Below, piece by piece: positions 1-9,485 of a stretch of DNA of 55,951 bases (its first letter is position 1; each line of letters begins with the position of its first letter). Location: the IMG/VR virus record IMGVR_UViG_3300017963_000311, positions 1-55,951 of that record; one strand, written 5' to 3'. Position numbers and translations under genes: made by a program. The notes under the pieces are model-generated. The model made no database searches. It was not told the origin of the DNA and saw only the letters and a list, made by a program, of their open reading frames with translations. The stretch is from a virus.

Positions 1-729
1 GGTGTCGCGTTTGATGGATTATTAGGGGATGATAGCAAGACACCTCAATTGATAGAGGTGTACAGCCCTCCAGCGAATGCTCCGAGCGGAACCAATGATT
101 TCATTGTCAAAGGACAGACATTCGTCAGGCCGACAGCCGCAGATGATAAATTGTGTAGGGTAAGCGGATTCTTTAAAAGAGGGGACTCTTTACCTTATCC
201 GAATCTGGATATTATATTCATTCCGCTATTCAATCCGACAATCGTTTCCGGTAACGCTGTAATGGGAGGTCAGATAGTTGCTAGGACGGACGAGGATGGG
301 TACATCGAAGTAGATTTATACAGAGGCGGCACATATTCGGCTATTATCGAAACATTAGAAGATAATGCTATGGAATTGGTCGTCCCTGATAGTTCGTCAT
401 TCAATATCGTGGATCTAATCTTCCCGGTCGTGAAAGAAGTGATATTTAATCCGTCGTCTGTTAATCTGGCGGTGGGAGGCACCGAGGAAATAGTTCCTAC
501 GGTTACTGCATCTAATACAGTCGTACTGGAGGGAGCAGCTCCAGCCGACGTGGAATACGTTGTTGATGATGAGTCAATAGCTACGGTCCTGGTTATGGAT
601 GACAGGCTCGTTATAACCGGCGTATCCGCTGGGACAACTCAATTGAGCGCATCTAGGAAAGATAGTTCCATTGTAGTTGTTCCGGATTCAGGAATTGTGC
701 AGACTCCTTTGTCTGTTGTTGTGAGTTAA
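1..729 (+). CDS. Ig-like tail/virion protein, 5' end cut off by window
   Basis: The reading frame is open from base 1, so the visible TTG at 49 is probably not the start and the gene continues upstream. About 242 residues are seen. The last 95 residues or so look like a bacterial Ig-like group 2 (BIG2) domain: an 'FNPSSVNLAVGGTEEI' entry strand, then 'SIATVL' and 'ITGVSAGTTQLSA', which is the usual BIG2 ending. Before it comes a beta-rich segment of about 130 residues that I do not recognise. Such domains decorate phage tails, capsids or adhesins and bind surfaces. It is followed within 17 bases by small tail-region genes, so a tail or baseplate role is inferred; no enzyme motif is visible. 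Confidence 0.6.
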   Translation, partial: GVAFDGLLGDDSKTPQLIEVYSPPANAPSGTNDFIVKGQTFVRPTAADDKLCRVSGFFKRGDSLPYPNLDIIFIPLFNPTIVSGNAVMGGQIVARTDEDGYIEVDLYRGGTYSAIIETLEDNAMELVVPDSSSFNIVDLIFPVVKEVIFNPSSVNLAVGGTEEIVPTVTASNTVVLEGAAPADVEYVVDDESIATVLVMDDRLVITGVSAGTTQLSASRKDSSIVVVPDSGIVQTPLSVVVS

Positions 730-745
730 TGAAAGATGACCAAGG

Positions 746-1036
746 ATGTTGTTGGATGACGAAAGAGGGGTGAAATTACTTCTGGCCTCAATTATCAGAA
801 GAGCCGCTTACGACATAGCGCTGTACAAAAACGACTCCCGCCTAAACTTCAGATTGATAGCAAAACATGCTTACGACTGGATGTTCGAGGATATAACTCC
901 AGATTGTAGATTGGATAGATTCACCGCTTTCTTGAATATATGTGAAGTTCTAGGAATAAGCCCGGAAAAGATAAGAAGAGATACCCTCAAGATGCAGCGC
1001 ACGGACGTTTCCAGAATTGACAGGGGAAAGCTATGA
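746..1036 (+). CDS. Small hypothetical protein of the tail operon
   Basis: This 96-residue, helical, basic protein was not recognised. Its C-terminal half, 'FLNICEVLGISPEKIRRD', resembles short phage proteins in which a helix pair ends in a 'LG-x-x-P-x-x-IR' motif; no function is assigned from that. The ATG at 746 follows CAAGG, and the 3' end overlaps the next gene by four bases (ATGA), which suggests translational coupling. Arginine codons are 11 AGR and 2 CGN by my count, typical of the phage's core genes. Confidence 0.65.
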   Translation: MLLDDERGVKLLLASIIRRAAYDIALYKNDSRLNFRLIAKHAYDWMFEDITPDCRLDRFTAFLNICEVLGISPEKIRRDTLKMQRTDVSRIDRGKL

Positions 1037-3933
1037 GTAATTTTACCGACCTTGAGCTAAAAGACGCGGTAAGCAAGTTCGTAAAGTCTGAAATAAAGAC
1101 CCTGCGGACTGATTTAGGACCAATTGATGTTGATTATGTATATGACGAGGTTAAAGAGTTTGCGGCTTCAACCTTCTTATATGATTCAAGCTCCATCTTC
1201 TACCTTCTCTCTCTTTCAGCTAACCGAATCAATCGAGATGTTCTTCTAGGAATAGAATATCTTGAGGAGATGATAACGGCGATAGGGGAGCTAGGAAGGG
1301 ATACTAAGAAGATAACCCAAACTAGTTTGCTAGAAGATGCTGCATCTTCTCTGTCAGATGTTGAGAGATCAATCAACGAGAAAAATGTTGTCGGAAGTTC
1401 ACAATTTAACAGATACAACCGGAATGTCGACAGATTTATAAACAATTCCCTATTGCCGAATGTCAGAAGATTCAGCGGCCAATCGTTTCCCAACCTCTAT
1501 GAAATATCTAGAACTCCGCAGGAGGCGAGGACGTATTTAAAAAATACGATACCGGCGCTAAAAGAGATTCACGGCAATGTCATCGATGAGGTTGAACAGG
1601 TAAGACAGTCGCTGTCGGAGCTCATATCACTAAATCTCCCAATTATAGCCGTTAAGAACAGTGCAAGGAATGTAAGACTGGACTTGCGTTCCATAAAGAA
1701 GGAGCTAGATGCAGAGGATGTAGATGGGGCGATTGGATTGGCTAGAGATGCTTTTCTTAGAATAAATGCCGGAAAAGCTGTAGTTAATAACTTAATGAAC
1801 TTCAATGACCCGAGAGAGGTTCTGATGAGTTCATCGAGCTCTAGCTCCGACAGGGCGGCCGCGGTATACCCATCAAATAGCTCTACTCCAGCAAAGATAA
1901 TTTCCGCATATTCCGGTCCGTTTCACATAATACCTAGTGCTCAGGATGAATTCTTGCTGTCAGCGAATAGCGGGCTAGAGCAGAGTGTTACGTTGTCACC
2001 TCTCCCTCCAGCTTCTATATCCGGATATTTAGGAGAGACGTTCGATATTCATACGGCTCAGAAAGCTAATTTGTCCTGCTCAGCCGGACCATATACTATT
2101 CCAGCTTCTCCAAACAACGTGTTCGAAATCTATGTCGATGGGCTGGGATATAGAGTTACTCTCACATCAGGCTCTAGGACTGCCGCGCAGGTAACTGCCG
2201 AGGTTAATCTAGCAACAAAAATAAACGGGGACCCGGGTACGTTTGACGATGTAGCAACGGCGTTAGACGATTCAGGAACACTCAAATTCGAACACGATAC
2301 ATTAGGAGACGGCTCTATAGTTATAGGCGAACAGAATACGCTGAATTCAAGCTTAGGGCTCACAGACGGAAGAGACTCAAATGATGATACACACCCAGAC
2401 TACGAGCAGAGTAGGGGGGTGGACGCAAACAATGTCATCAGATTTTTAGTCGACGATATCAATTTTGTGGAGGTATCCCTTTCTCAGGATATTGCTAAGA
2501 CAGCATCACAGATAGCATCGGAAATAGTAGCGGCATCTGCTTTAATTGACGCCGAGGAACTGGAAGTAGAAGCTTCACCATCTAACATCAAGGTCCTGAA
2601 GGTATCCTCCAAATCGTATGGAGATGGCTCTTTCATAGCTCTTTCTCCGAATACTCAAATCCATTTGGATTGTATGGAGACATTGGGTTTCACCGAAAAT
2701 CAGGAGTCCAGGTCCAGTTACGTAAGTTCTGATGATGTTGCGCAGGACATCGATACCATGGGAGGAGTTTCCTCGTATGCCGTTGATGAGATATTGAGTT
2801 CAGGGGACAGCGGAACTGCGGAATATACTGGATTGCTGTACAGATTATCTCTTCCGTCAGGTTCTCTATCAGGTAATGAGAATACGTACAACAAACTCAG
2901 AATAACTGGGGGACCTAATACCGGATGGTATCCAATAACAGACGTAGAGATTCTCCCATCCAGGGAATACGTCTATGTCGGCCGCCCTTTTAATACATCA
3001 ACTGGGGATGGGTCCCAAAATCAAGCATGGGAAATACATCAGAACTCAGTAGTAATAGAGTCTGACGACGTCTCAACATTCTCTTCGTTGGTACCTGGAT
3101 TGGGGAACGCGAACGCAGAATTAGGGATTCAGACACAGGCTGTAGGTAGTGTGTCTGGGGTCAGAATAACTGACGGAGGTTCGTATCTAAGGTTCTCTAG
3201 ATATGATGTTAGAGCCGGTGATATCCTGACTCTCGTTAGTCCGGTAAGCAGTGTCCACACAATAACAGAAGTTGCTGACGATGGTTATCGATTAGAAGTA
3301 GACCCGGAGGTCCCATCTGATTTGGTATCAAATCAATACAAAATAGAGAATTCAGGTCTTACGGCCTATAACCAATTCATCGAGGACCTCAACAATTGGG
3401 AATCGACAGAACTTGAACCTTCTAAGTTTGAGGAAAATCTGAACGAGCTTGAGAGGGTCTTAAATCCAATTTTAATCTACAGCAAACCTTCAGCAGCGTT
3501 GAGGAACGATGCTTCAAATAGCTGTTCCACTCTGAAAAGTATTTATTCCTCACTAAGCGCTATTCTTGCCTCGTATTCTGTATCGGATATAGAGAGAATT
3601 GATGCCTTATTGGATATGCTACAGGAAAGGGGGCTGGATAGAGCATACGATCTCTTGCTTCTGGGATACATCGAGGACTTCTTCAATCTGAATAAAGACA
3701 GCGCATCTTACGGAGGAAACCTCCTGGAAAAGATGAGGTCGGTGGCGGTTAATGATGTACCGACAGGAAGAGCGAGCTTTGAAGATAATATGGATGAGAG
3801 GCTGGTTTCGACTCATGAAGACCCTGACGCGGACTTGGATTTTTCCGACCAGGACAATGAATCTATAATAAGTGAGTTAGACGACCTGGCAGATTTAGAC
3901 GAGGACCCGAGTATACTCAGGAGAGCTTATTAA
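1033..3933 (+). CDS. Large tail/baseplate structural protein
   Basis: This 966-residue protein has helical, coiled-coil-like ends (about 1-270 and 790-966) and a beta-rich middle. The middle holds two copies of a module reading 'beta strand, T-A-x-Q-[IV], A-x-[IE], L-x-[FV], G-D-G-S, LG[FL]T', near residues 365-450 and 475-560. This resembles the flagellin/FliD 'IN' motif and recurs in the J-like protein and in the 19599-23183 product. A third stretch near 715-780 has the 'GDIL...ITEV...L.V' pattern also seen in the J-like protein. A serine run at about 270-277 links the first helical part to the beta part. The SD AGGGGAAAG precedes the start. It lies before the wedge genes, so a baseplate or tail-tube-associated role is inferred. 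Confidence 0.6.
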   Translation: MSNFTDLELKDAVSKFVKSEIKTLRTDLGPIDVDYVYDEVKEFAASTFLYDSSSIFYLLSLSANRINRDVLLGIEYLEEMITAIGELGRDTKKITQTSLLEDAASSLSDVERSINEKNVVGSSQFNRYNRNVDRFINNSLLPNVRRFSGQSFPNLYEISRTPQEARTYLKNTIPALKEIHGNVIDEVEQVRQSLSELISLNLPIIAVKNSARNVRLDLRSIKKELDAEDVDGAIGLARDAFLRINAGKAVVNNLMNFNDPREVLMSSSSSSSDRAAAVYPSNSSTPAKIISAYSGPFHIIPSAQDEFLLSANSGLEQSVTLSPLPPASISGYLGETFDIHTAQKANLSCSAGPYTIPASPNNVFEIYVDGLGYRVTLTSGSRTAAQVTAEVNLATKINGDPGTFDDVATALDDSGTLKFEHDTLGDGSIVIGEQNTLNSSLGLTDGRDSNDDTHPDYEQSRGVDANNVIRFLVDDINFVEVSLSQDIAKTASQIASEIVAASALIDAEELEVEASPSNIKVLKVSSKSYGDGSFIALSPNTQIHLDCMETLGFTENQESRSSYVSSDDVAQDIDTMGGVSSYAVDEILSSGDSGTAEYTGLLYRLSLPSGSLSGNENTYNKLRITGGPNTGWYPITDVEILPSREYVYVGRPFNTSTGDGSQNQAWEIHQNSVVIESDDVSTFSSLVPGLGNANAELGIQTQAVGSVSGVRITDGGSYLRFSRYDVRAGDILTLVSPVSSVHTITEVADDGYRLEVDPEVPSDLVSNQYKIENSGLTAYNQFIEDLNNWESTELEPSKFEENLNELERVLNPILIYSKPSAALRNDASNSCSTLKSIYSSLSAILASYSVSDIERIDALLDMLQERGLDRAYDLLLLGYIEDFFNLNKDSASYGGNLLEKMRSVAVNDVPTGRASFEDNMDERLVSTHEDPDADLDFSDQDNESIISELDDLADLDEDPSILRRAY

Positions 3934-4302
3934 ATGCCGAAACCGCCAAATAAAAAAGCTGTAGCTCCCGAAGCGAAGAAGACGAAACTAAATATTCAGA
4001 TTCGGGAGATAATGAATGATGCATACGCTTTCGTGCTCGGGGAAAAGTTCACTGCCAGTGTTTCTTCAGTGACTTTGGAAACCCTTATGCGGGAGAGGAT
4101 AGAGCAGATAAAAGGGACAGAGGGGAAGACGTCCATAAGGTTGAATATGAAAGATAGGGTAGAAAGGTTAATGGATAGAATTAGCCAGGCAGTGACTACT
4201 GCCAAAAGTCTCCCTCCAAGTGCTTTTAGCTTGTCTGCCGAGGATAAGACCAAAGGGAACGTGAATACGTCTCTAGAAGGAGACGAGGAGATACCTCTAT
4301 AA
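3934..4302 (+). CDS. Small hypothetical tail-operon protein
   Basis: This 122-residue protein has a lysine/proline-rich N-terminus followed by amphipathic helices ('LETLMRERIEQIKG', 'KDRVERLMDRISQAV') and a short acidic tail. It is unrecognised. It starts directly after the stop of the 966-residue protein behind an AGGAG site, and its stop overlaps the next ATG (TAATG). The position between a large structural gene and the gp25/J pair suggests a baseplate accessory or chaperone, but nothing in the sequence proves it. Confidence 0.6.
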   Translation: MPKPPNKKAVAPEAKKTKLNIQIREIMNDAYAFVLGEKFTASVSSVTLETLMRERIEQIKGTEGKTSIRLNMKDRVERLMDRISQAVTTAKSLPPSAFSLSAEDKTKGNVNTSLEGDEEIPL

Positions 4303-4952
4303 TGGACATAAAAGTAACGTATCTGCAGGATGTCATCCCCGTTTCTCAAGTAACGAATATCCAGAATGTTGTTCCGAGAACTCTGGATGTGAGGGGGCCT
4401 GATTTGAGGAACGCATCTAGGGTCGAGGTCAATGAGGTTGTGGCACCGTCTTTCATGATTCTGAACAAACACAGGATGTTGGTCCAGGTGCCATCAAGCC
4501 AAGAAAAAGAAATCATAAAAAGTATAGCCGTTCTAAGTAATTACTTTACTAGGACGAGTTCCAGTAAAGTAAATTTTGAGTTTACTTTGAATCCGAAGAA
4601 GACGGAGGGACTAGAAAAACTTATTCAGTCTTTCATCCTCTACCTATTCAGAACACCGGGGACCGACGCCTGGTATCCGAATTCAGGCGGAGGCATACAA
4701 AAGATAGTCGGGGCTAACTTTTCGAGATCAAATGCCAGTGGCGTGACAGCCGCCTTTACTACCTCTGTCCACAGAACTAGATCACAATTAATTGCTCTTC
4801 AATCCATTAACAACAAATTAAAAGCCAGTGAAAAACTAGCTGCCGCTAATGTCCTCTCTGCAGTGTACAGCGCGGAACTGACTGCGTTGTTGGCTAGAGT
4901 AGAAATAATATCCCAATCCGGGGAACGGGCTGCAGTAGGAATGGAGTTATAA
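4302..4952 (+). CDS. Possible gp25/W-like baseplate protein
   Basis: This 216-residue protein sits immediately upstream of the J-like wedge gene, the usual place of gp25/W in contractile phages. The middle has 'LYLFRTPGTDAWYPNSGGG', which loosely fits the gp25 pattern of a TxPG turn followed by a glycine-rich loop, and the C-terminus ends in alternating strands ('LLARVEIISQSGERAAVGME') as gp25-like proteins do. The N-terminal 70 residues are extra. The family match is weak by eye and rests partly on position. The SD GAGGAG lies in the end of the preceding gene. Confidence 0.45.
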   Translation: MDIKVTYLQDVIPVSQVTNIQNVVPRTLDVRGPDLRNASRVEVNEVVAPSFMILNKHRMLVQVPSSQEKEIIKSIAVLSNYFTRTSSSKVNFEFTLNPKKTEGLEKLIQSFILYLFRTPGTDAWYPNSGGGIQKIVGANFSRSNASGVTAAFTTSVHRTRSQLIALQSINNKLKASEKLAAANVLSAVYSAELTALLARVEIISQSGERAAVGMEL

Positions 4953-7900
4953 ATGCCAGGAACTACAGATTTAAAAGAATTTGTCGAGGAAAGACTTCTA
5001 GCGTATGACCCGGACATAGACATTACTGATGATTCTCCAGCTCAAATCACTATCATCGACCCCATAGTTAGAAGATTTACTCCAGACCCGTTTGAAATGG
5101 ACATAGAGTCGTTCATAAGGGCGAGGTTGGAGCAGGAATACCCCGGTTTAAACGCCGACGAGGGTGAGGCCTTGGCCGACCTTCTTATAAAGCCTGTCGA
5201 GGCGTTACTCGATCCAATAATCAGGGAAGTGCAGTTTCTGAGAAACAACAAGTCTCTATCTGACCCAGAGATATTATCTCCTCAGGAAGCTGATTCTCTG
5301 ATGGGAAATATTTTCGTGAGAAGGAACAGAGGTGGTCTGTCTGTGGGGGTGGTTAGAATATGGTTTAATTCTCCGACAGCCGTTTTCGTGACAGTAGGCA
5401 ACGTCGCTTCCACGGGAGACGGTCTTAATTTCATACCTTCATCTCCCCAATCGATATCAGCGGAACAGATGATGTTCAATCAGGACGGGAATCTGTTCTA
5501 TATGGACGTATCGTTTCAAGCAGAGCAGGAGGGAGACGAGTACAACGTCGAACCGCGGACAATAACCAGCATCTCTAATCTTCCTGCAGCTGTTAAGGTT
5601 CGGAACCTCTATCGCTTTAGGGACGGGACTCCAGAAGAATCTACTCTAGCTTTTATCGATAGAGGGGAAAACAGCCTCACTGAAAGGTCGCTGGTAGTCC
5701 CCCGCGGTGTGTTAGCTACCTTATTCGACCAGTTTGGAGAGCTCCAGCATATCCAAGTAGTCGGATTCAACGACCCGGAGATGATGAGGGATGTGTTGAA
5801 GGGAGGAGGACTGGGAAGCGCTATCATATACGGCGTAGATGGAGCCTCATCTGATGACGGGGACGGGGATGGATACTCCGATATATTCGAAAGTGCGGGC
5901 GGAGGGTTTATAGAGAACATCGGACCTGTCGGTTCTGTGTCCGATTTCGTTCTCATAATTGAAGACAAGGACTATCCGATTCTGGAAGTTATTAGTGACA
6001 CGATGCTAAAAGTTGGGGCATCGTTTGTTCTTGGCTCAGACCCGATAGAACCTCCACCTCATCCCGATATGCCGGATAATTTATCCGGGGCTCAGTTTCT
6101 GATAAGAAAGTCCTTGATAAATCTCTCAGATATTCCTGGTGGGATATTTAAAGTAGTGACATCCAATGGAATCCTTACTGTAAGAAATGATGAGGTACAC
6201 ATCGGGGGATGCACCGATTTCTATATCAGAGGGACTTCTCTAGAAGAAAGTGAGCAGGTACTAGAAGCTGTCACTGATGAGCAACCTCTCATGGAAGGCC
6301 TGACTCTGGACACGAAAGTGACAGGACTTCCGGAAGATGTTGTTCGAGATCTTTCACTAGATTCTAACAATAATTTCTTAACTAATGGTGTTCAGCCTGG
6401 TCATACTCTCGTCATAGAAACAGATGCCGGTAGTGCCGGTACATATCACATAATCAAGGTCTCACCAGATGGAGCCATCAATACTCTGCAGGTAGACCCT
6501 GCTCCTCCAGCTACCGTCTCCAATCAAAAATACAAGATAGTAGACAATATAGATGTAAATCTTGTTGAACCGAAGACAGTGAGGGGAAGTGGGACAGACC
6601 TGAAAACTGTTATGGGGAGTACCCAAGTTTCCACAGTCAGTGAAGTGGACTTCGATCAATTAGGAGTCGAGCAAGGAGATGTCCTTAGAATATCCGGGGA
6701 GTCTGTGAACGCCGGTGATTATAACGTCGAGCAAATTGTGGGGACCGGTAACATATCTCTGGTTCTGGGAACTCCATTAAGGAAAACCTCCAGCTCAGAG
6801 ACTTGGCAGGTATTCAAGGCCCAGGAAGTTATGAATCTGCCTACAATCAGAATAACCAGTTTAGAGTTATTGGATAGTTCCAAACAACCGACCGGAGAGA
6901 CTATCCCGTATGCTGACCCGATTGATATCCAATCGTATGCTTTCTCAAATATGGGAATCGGGGAAAAGATTCAAGTCAATGACGCGGTAATCGGGATACT
7001 GTCCGAACCCATAATCACCCCTTCTCTTCTGGACGGTAAGGCGCTGAAATTTACTATAAATAACGGGACTATCATAACCATAACATTCAGCGGAATCACT
7101 ACAGTACAGGACGCTGTAGATCAGATAAATGCGGGCTCGTCTGGATACAATATTGCTGCCGTGTACGAGACAGACGAAGGGACGAGATTGTCCATCCGTT
7201 CTAGAAACAATTGGATTCAGATAAATCCATACGGTTCTGCTAACGAAGTCTTTGGGTTCTCGGCGACAGTTTCTGAGGATAACAGGCAGCTGAAGAGTGA
7301 ATCTGTCTCAGATTGGACAGCTGAGTCTTTGGACATAGAAGCTGAATCCGATGTTGTCTATATACTGACCGGTTCAAACATAGAATTCTGGTACATTCAT
7401 GCCGTGGAGGAAAACAGGTTACTAATTTCCAGAGTCGAAGATGGGAGGGCGGTATTCCCTCTAACCGATAGCAGGGCCAGCTCCAGAATAGGTTCCAGGT
7501 CTTTCGGAAAACTTAGATGCTATTTTCTTGAGCCTACTTCGTTCGAGGTAAGAGGCTCGTACAGAAAAGCAGCCATCAGTGACTACAGCCCGAACACAAT
7601 CTACGGGAGCATTGTAAGAGATGAGCCCGCAAGAACAGAATTTTCATTGGATGTATTCGGAGATGAATCAGCGTTTTATAAATTCTTTCCAGACCCGACT
7701 CTGCAGCATCAGGTCCTGCCGGCTACAGAGGAGCAGGTTCCAGACAATCTACTAATAAACCAGATTGGGGATAAATTTGTTGAGAGTGAAAACGCTCCAG
7801 CTTCCGGGATAGGAAAGGATTCAAGAAGCGACGAAATAGATTTCCTCCTAAGAGAGATTCTCCCAGGGGATATCCTAGAGATAACATATCAGCCCATTCA

Positions 7901-9083
7901 GGGAACGGCTGATATAAGGGCCACTCCGACGGGTACAATTGACTACGACCCAGATACAGGAAATATCGTTACGAAAACTCTTGTTATTTCTATGGAGAAC
8001 GGACCAGATAAGACTGTTACATTCTCTGCAGAAGTAGATGGGCCAGATAGATTAGCCGCGGAAATAAATAACCAACTTGGAGAGACCATAGCTTATGTAG
8101 AAACGGAGTCAGTTAGCGGAGAGAAGTATCTCAGATTAGAGGCGGACTTCTTTTTCAACGTCAGGTCCGCTGGGACAGCAAATTCGGTATTAGGCCTTTC
8201 GTATTTAAACAACTACGCTCAGGCCAGAGGAAAATATGTCATATCTGATGCCGGGTATGTATCAGGATCAACATCCAATCACATGAGACTGAGTATCAGC
8301 CATCCAATCGATTCAAGTCCTGGCGCATGGACAGGATTCGATTCCACTCAGATTGGACCGTCCCAACATTTTAAAATCTACAGGCCTGGTGTCCAGAGAG
8401 TTAGTTCTACAGAAATGCAGGATAATGTGGACGGGACTCTTTATTACGCGGATATAGAGGTTGTGTCCGAAGGCCCTGGAGATGAATTCAATATCGATGC
8501 CGACCTTCAACTTGATGTAGATGATCATAAATCTGACGGATATACGCTGTATAATACCGACGAGAACATGGCATTTTCAGAATTTGAAGACATTAGGATG
8601 ATTCTTAGCAGAAGATTCCTAACTCCCGGTTCGACGGATTCGCCAGAAAATATGACCCTGATTTCCCAACAAAACATCCAGATCAATTACGAGCGTTCAT
8701 CTTTAGTAGAGCAGATACAGAGTTTCGCGAACTCAGATTTGGACAGAGTTCTGAATGCGAGTATCCTTGTCAGACATCTTGTTCCTCATTTCATACAATT
8801 TGAGCTGAATTATTCTGGCGGGTCCCAATCATCAGTAGTCGAATCAGACATCACGGACTTAATAGATGGGCTGCTTCCGGATGAGATTCTGGAATCCTCC
8901 GCCATCGCAGAATTAGTCAGAAAAAGGGGAGCATCGAGGGTAGAAATGCCTATAGATATGATTGGGGTGGTTCATCAAATTGATAGGAAGATACGGGCGA
9001 TGAGATCTCAGGATTTTATAAGCAGAGGCAGACTTTCTACATTCATCTCTGACAATATCCAGATAACTAGGGAATCGATTTAG
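4953..9083 (+). CDS. Baseplate J-like wedge protein with large insertions
   Basis: This 1376-residue protein belongs to the baseplate J/gp6 type, whose members form the wedge ring around the tail hub. The N-terminus has the typical opening: an acidic helix, 'GEALADLLIKPVEALLDPI', a long helix, then 'VGVVRIWFNSPTAVFVTVGN' and 'EGDEYNVEP', matching the J pattern of a strand pair followed by a G-x-x-[YF]-N-V turn. It is much longer than a usual J (300-600 residues). The middle (about 280-1200) is filled with beta modules: 'GDVLRISG...AGDYNVEQI', and two IN-like modules at about 685-770 and 1010-1085. The last 130 residues ('ASILVRHLVPHFIQFELNY...ITDLIDGLLPDEILE') return to the J C-terminal pattern. 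The SD GGAG precedes the ATG. The stop overlaps the convergent minus-strand gene. Confidence 0.8.
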   Translation: MPGTTDLKEFVEERLLAYDPDIDITDDSPAQITIIDPIVRRFTPDPFEMDIESFIRARLEQEYPGLNADEGEALADLLIKPVEALLDPIIREVQFLRNNKSLSDPEILSPQEADSLMGNIFVRRNRGGLSVGVVRIWFNSPTAVFVTVGNVASTGDGLNFIPSSPQSISAEQMMFNQDGNLFYMDVSFQAEQEGDEYNVEPRTITSISNLPAAVKVRNLYRFRDGTPEESTLAFIDRGENSLTERSLVVPRGVLATLFDQFGELQHIQVVGFNDPEMMRDVLKGGGLGSAIIYGVDGASSDDGDGDGYSDIFESAGGGFIENIGPVGSVSDFVLIIEDKDYPILEVISDTMLKVGASFVLGSDPIEPPPHPDMPDNLSGAQFLIRKSLINLSDIPGGIFKVVTSNGILTVRNDEVHIGGCTDFYIRGTSLEESEQVLEAVTDEQPLMEGLTLDTKVTGLPEDVVRDLSLDSNNNFLTNGVQPGHTLVIETDAGSAGTYHIIKVSPDGAINTLQVDPAPPATVSNQKYKIVDNIDVNLVEPKTVRGSGTDLKTVMGSTQVSTVSEVDFDQLGVEQGDVLRISGESVNAGDYNVEQIVGTGNISLVLGTPLRKTSSSETWQVFKAQEVMNLPTIRITSLELLDSSKQPTGETIPYADPIDIQSYAFSNMGIGEKIQVNDAVIGILSEPIITPSLLDGKALKFTINNGTIITITFSGITTVQDAVDQINAGSSGYNIAAVYETDEGTRLSIRSRNNWIQINPYGSANEVFGFSATVSEDNRQLKSESVSDWTAESLDIEAESDVVYILTGSNIEFWYIHAVEENRLLISRVEDGRAVFPLTDSRASSRIGSRSFGKLRCYFLEPTSFEVRGSYRKAAISDYSPNTIYGSIVRDEPARTEFSLDVFGDESAFYKFFPDPTLQHQVLPATEEQVPDNLLINQIGDKFVESENAPASGIGKDSRSDEIDFLLREILPGDILEITYQPIQGTADIRATPTGTIDYDPDTGNIVTKTLVISMENGPDKTVTFSAEVDGPDRLAAEINNQLGETIAYVETESVSGEKYLRLEADFFFNVRSAGTANSVLGLSYLNNYAQARGKYVISDAGYVSGSTSNHMRLSISHPIDSSPGAWTGFDSTQIGPSQHFKIYRPGVQRVSSTEMQDNVDGTLYYADIEVVSEGPGDEFNIDADLQLDVDDHKSDGYTLYNTDENMAFSEFEDIRMILSRRFLTPGSTDSPENMTLISQQNIQINYERSSLVEQIQSFANSDLDRVLNASILVRHLVPHFIQFELNYSGGSQSSVVESDITDLIDGLLPDEILESSAIAELVRKRGASRVEMPIDMIGVVHQIDRKIRAMRSQDFISRGRLSTFISDNIQITRESI

Positions 9084-9388
9084 TCTTTTTTGAGGATAGG
9101 AATTCTCGGTTCGATAGCCTTACTGATGTTCCCTATCCTAATTGTTATGCCTGTCCTCGGATCGAACTGCTCGCCACAAGCAATACACTCCATATCAAAT
9201 TTTGGAAGTATGCCGTCTTGCTGAAACATTCTGTGGAAGTCGCCTATCTTTTTGCAGGTCCCTCCACATCTGGGACAATTTTGCGATGCATAGAATTTGG
9301 AATCTGCTTCCGCAGCTGGGGTAATGACGTCCTCCGCTCCTTCTAGCAGCTTCTTAGTTTCATCTTCGTCTAGAAATTTCAAATGCAT
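9080..9388 (-). CDS. Zinc-ribbon hypothetical protein
   Basis: This 102-residue protein has a four-cysteine ribbon: 'NCPRCGGTCKK' (CPRC, about residues 39-42) and 'ECIACGEQ' (CIAC, about 68-71), separated by a phenylalanine-rich loop. The N-terminus is an acidic helix. Function is unknown; such ribbons bind nucleic acid or protein. It is the only minus-strand gene inside the rightward structural region. Its stop overlaps the J-like gene stop by four bases, and it diverges from the first fibre gene. No SD is visible before ATG 9388. Confidence 0.7.
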   Translation of the reverse strand: MHLKFLDEDETKKLLEGAEDVITPAAEADSKFYASQNCPRCGGTCKKIGDFHRMFQQDGILPKFDMECIACGEQFDPRTGITIRIGNISKAIEPRIPILKKD

Positions 9389-9485
9389 GATGTTACATTA
9401 ACAAATGTGGATTGTTTTTCAATATTTAAGAAGTTCGGTTTCTTAGGATGTCGTTAATTCTGTACTATTTATGAAGAGGTAGTTT

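Noticed and set aside
9389-9485. Promoters between the zinc-ribbon gene and fibre gene A, including a possible leaderless start for the leftward gene
   Set aside because: Candidates such as TTCTTA-17-TACTAT (rightward) and TTGAAA-16-TAATGT (leftward) are weak in an AT-rich stretch and differ from the two well-matched promoter regions.
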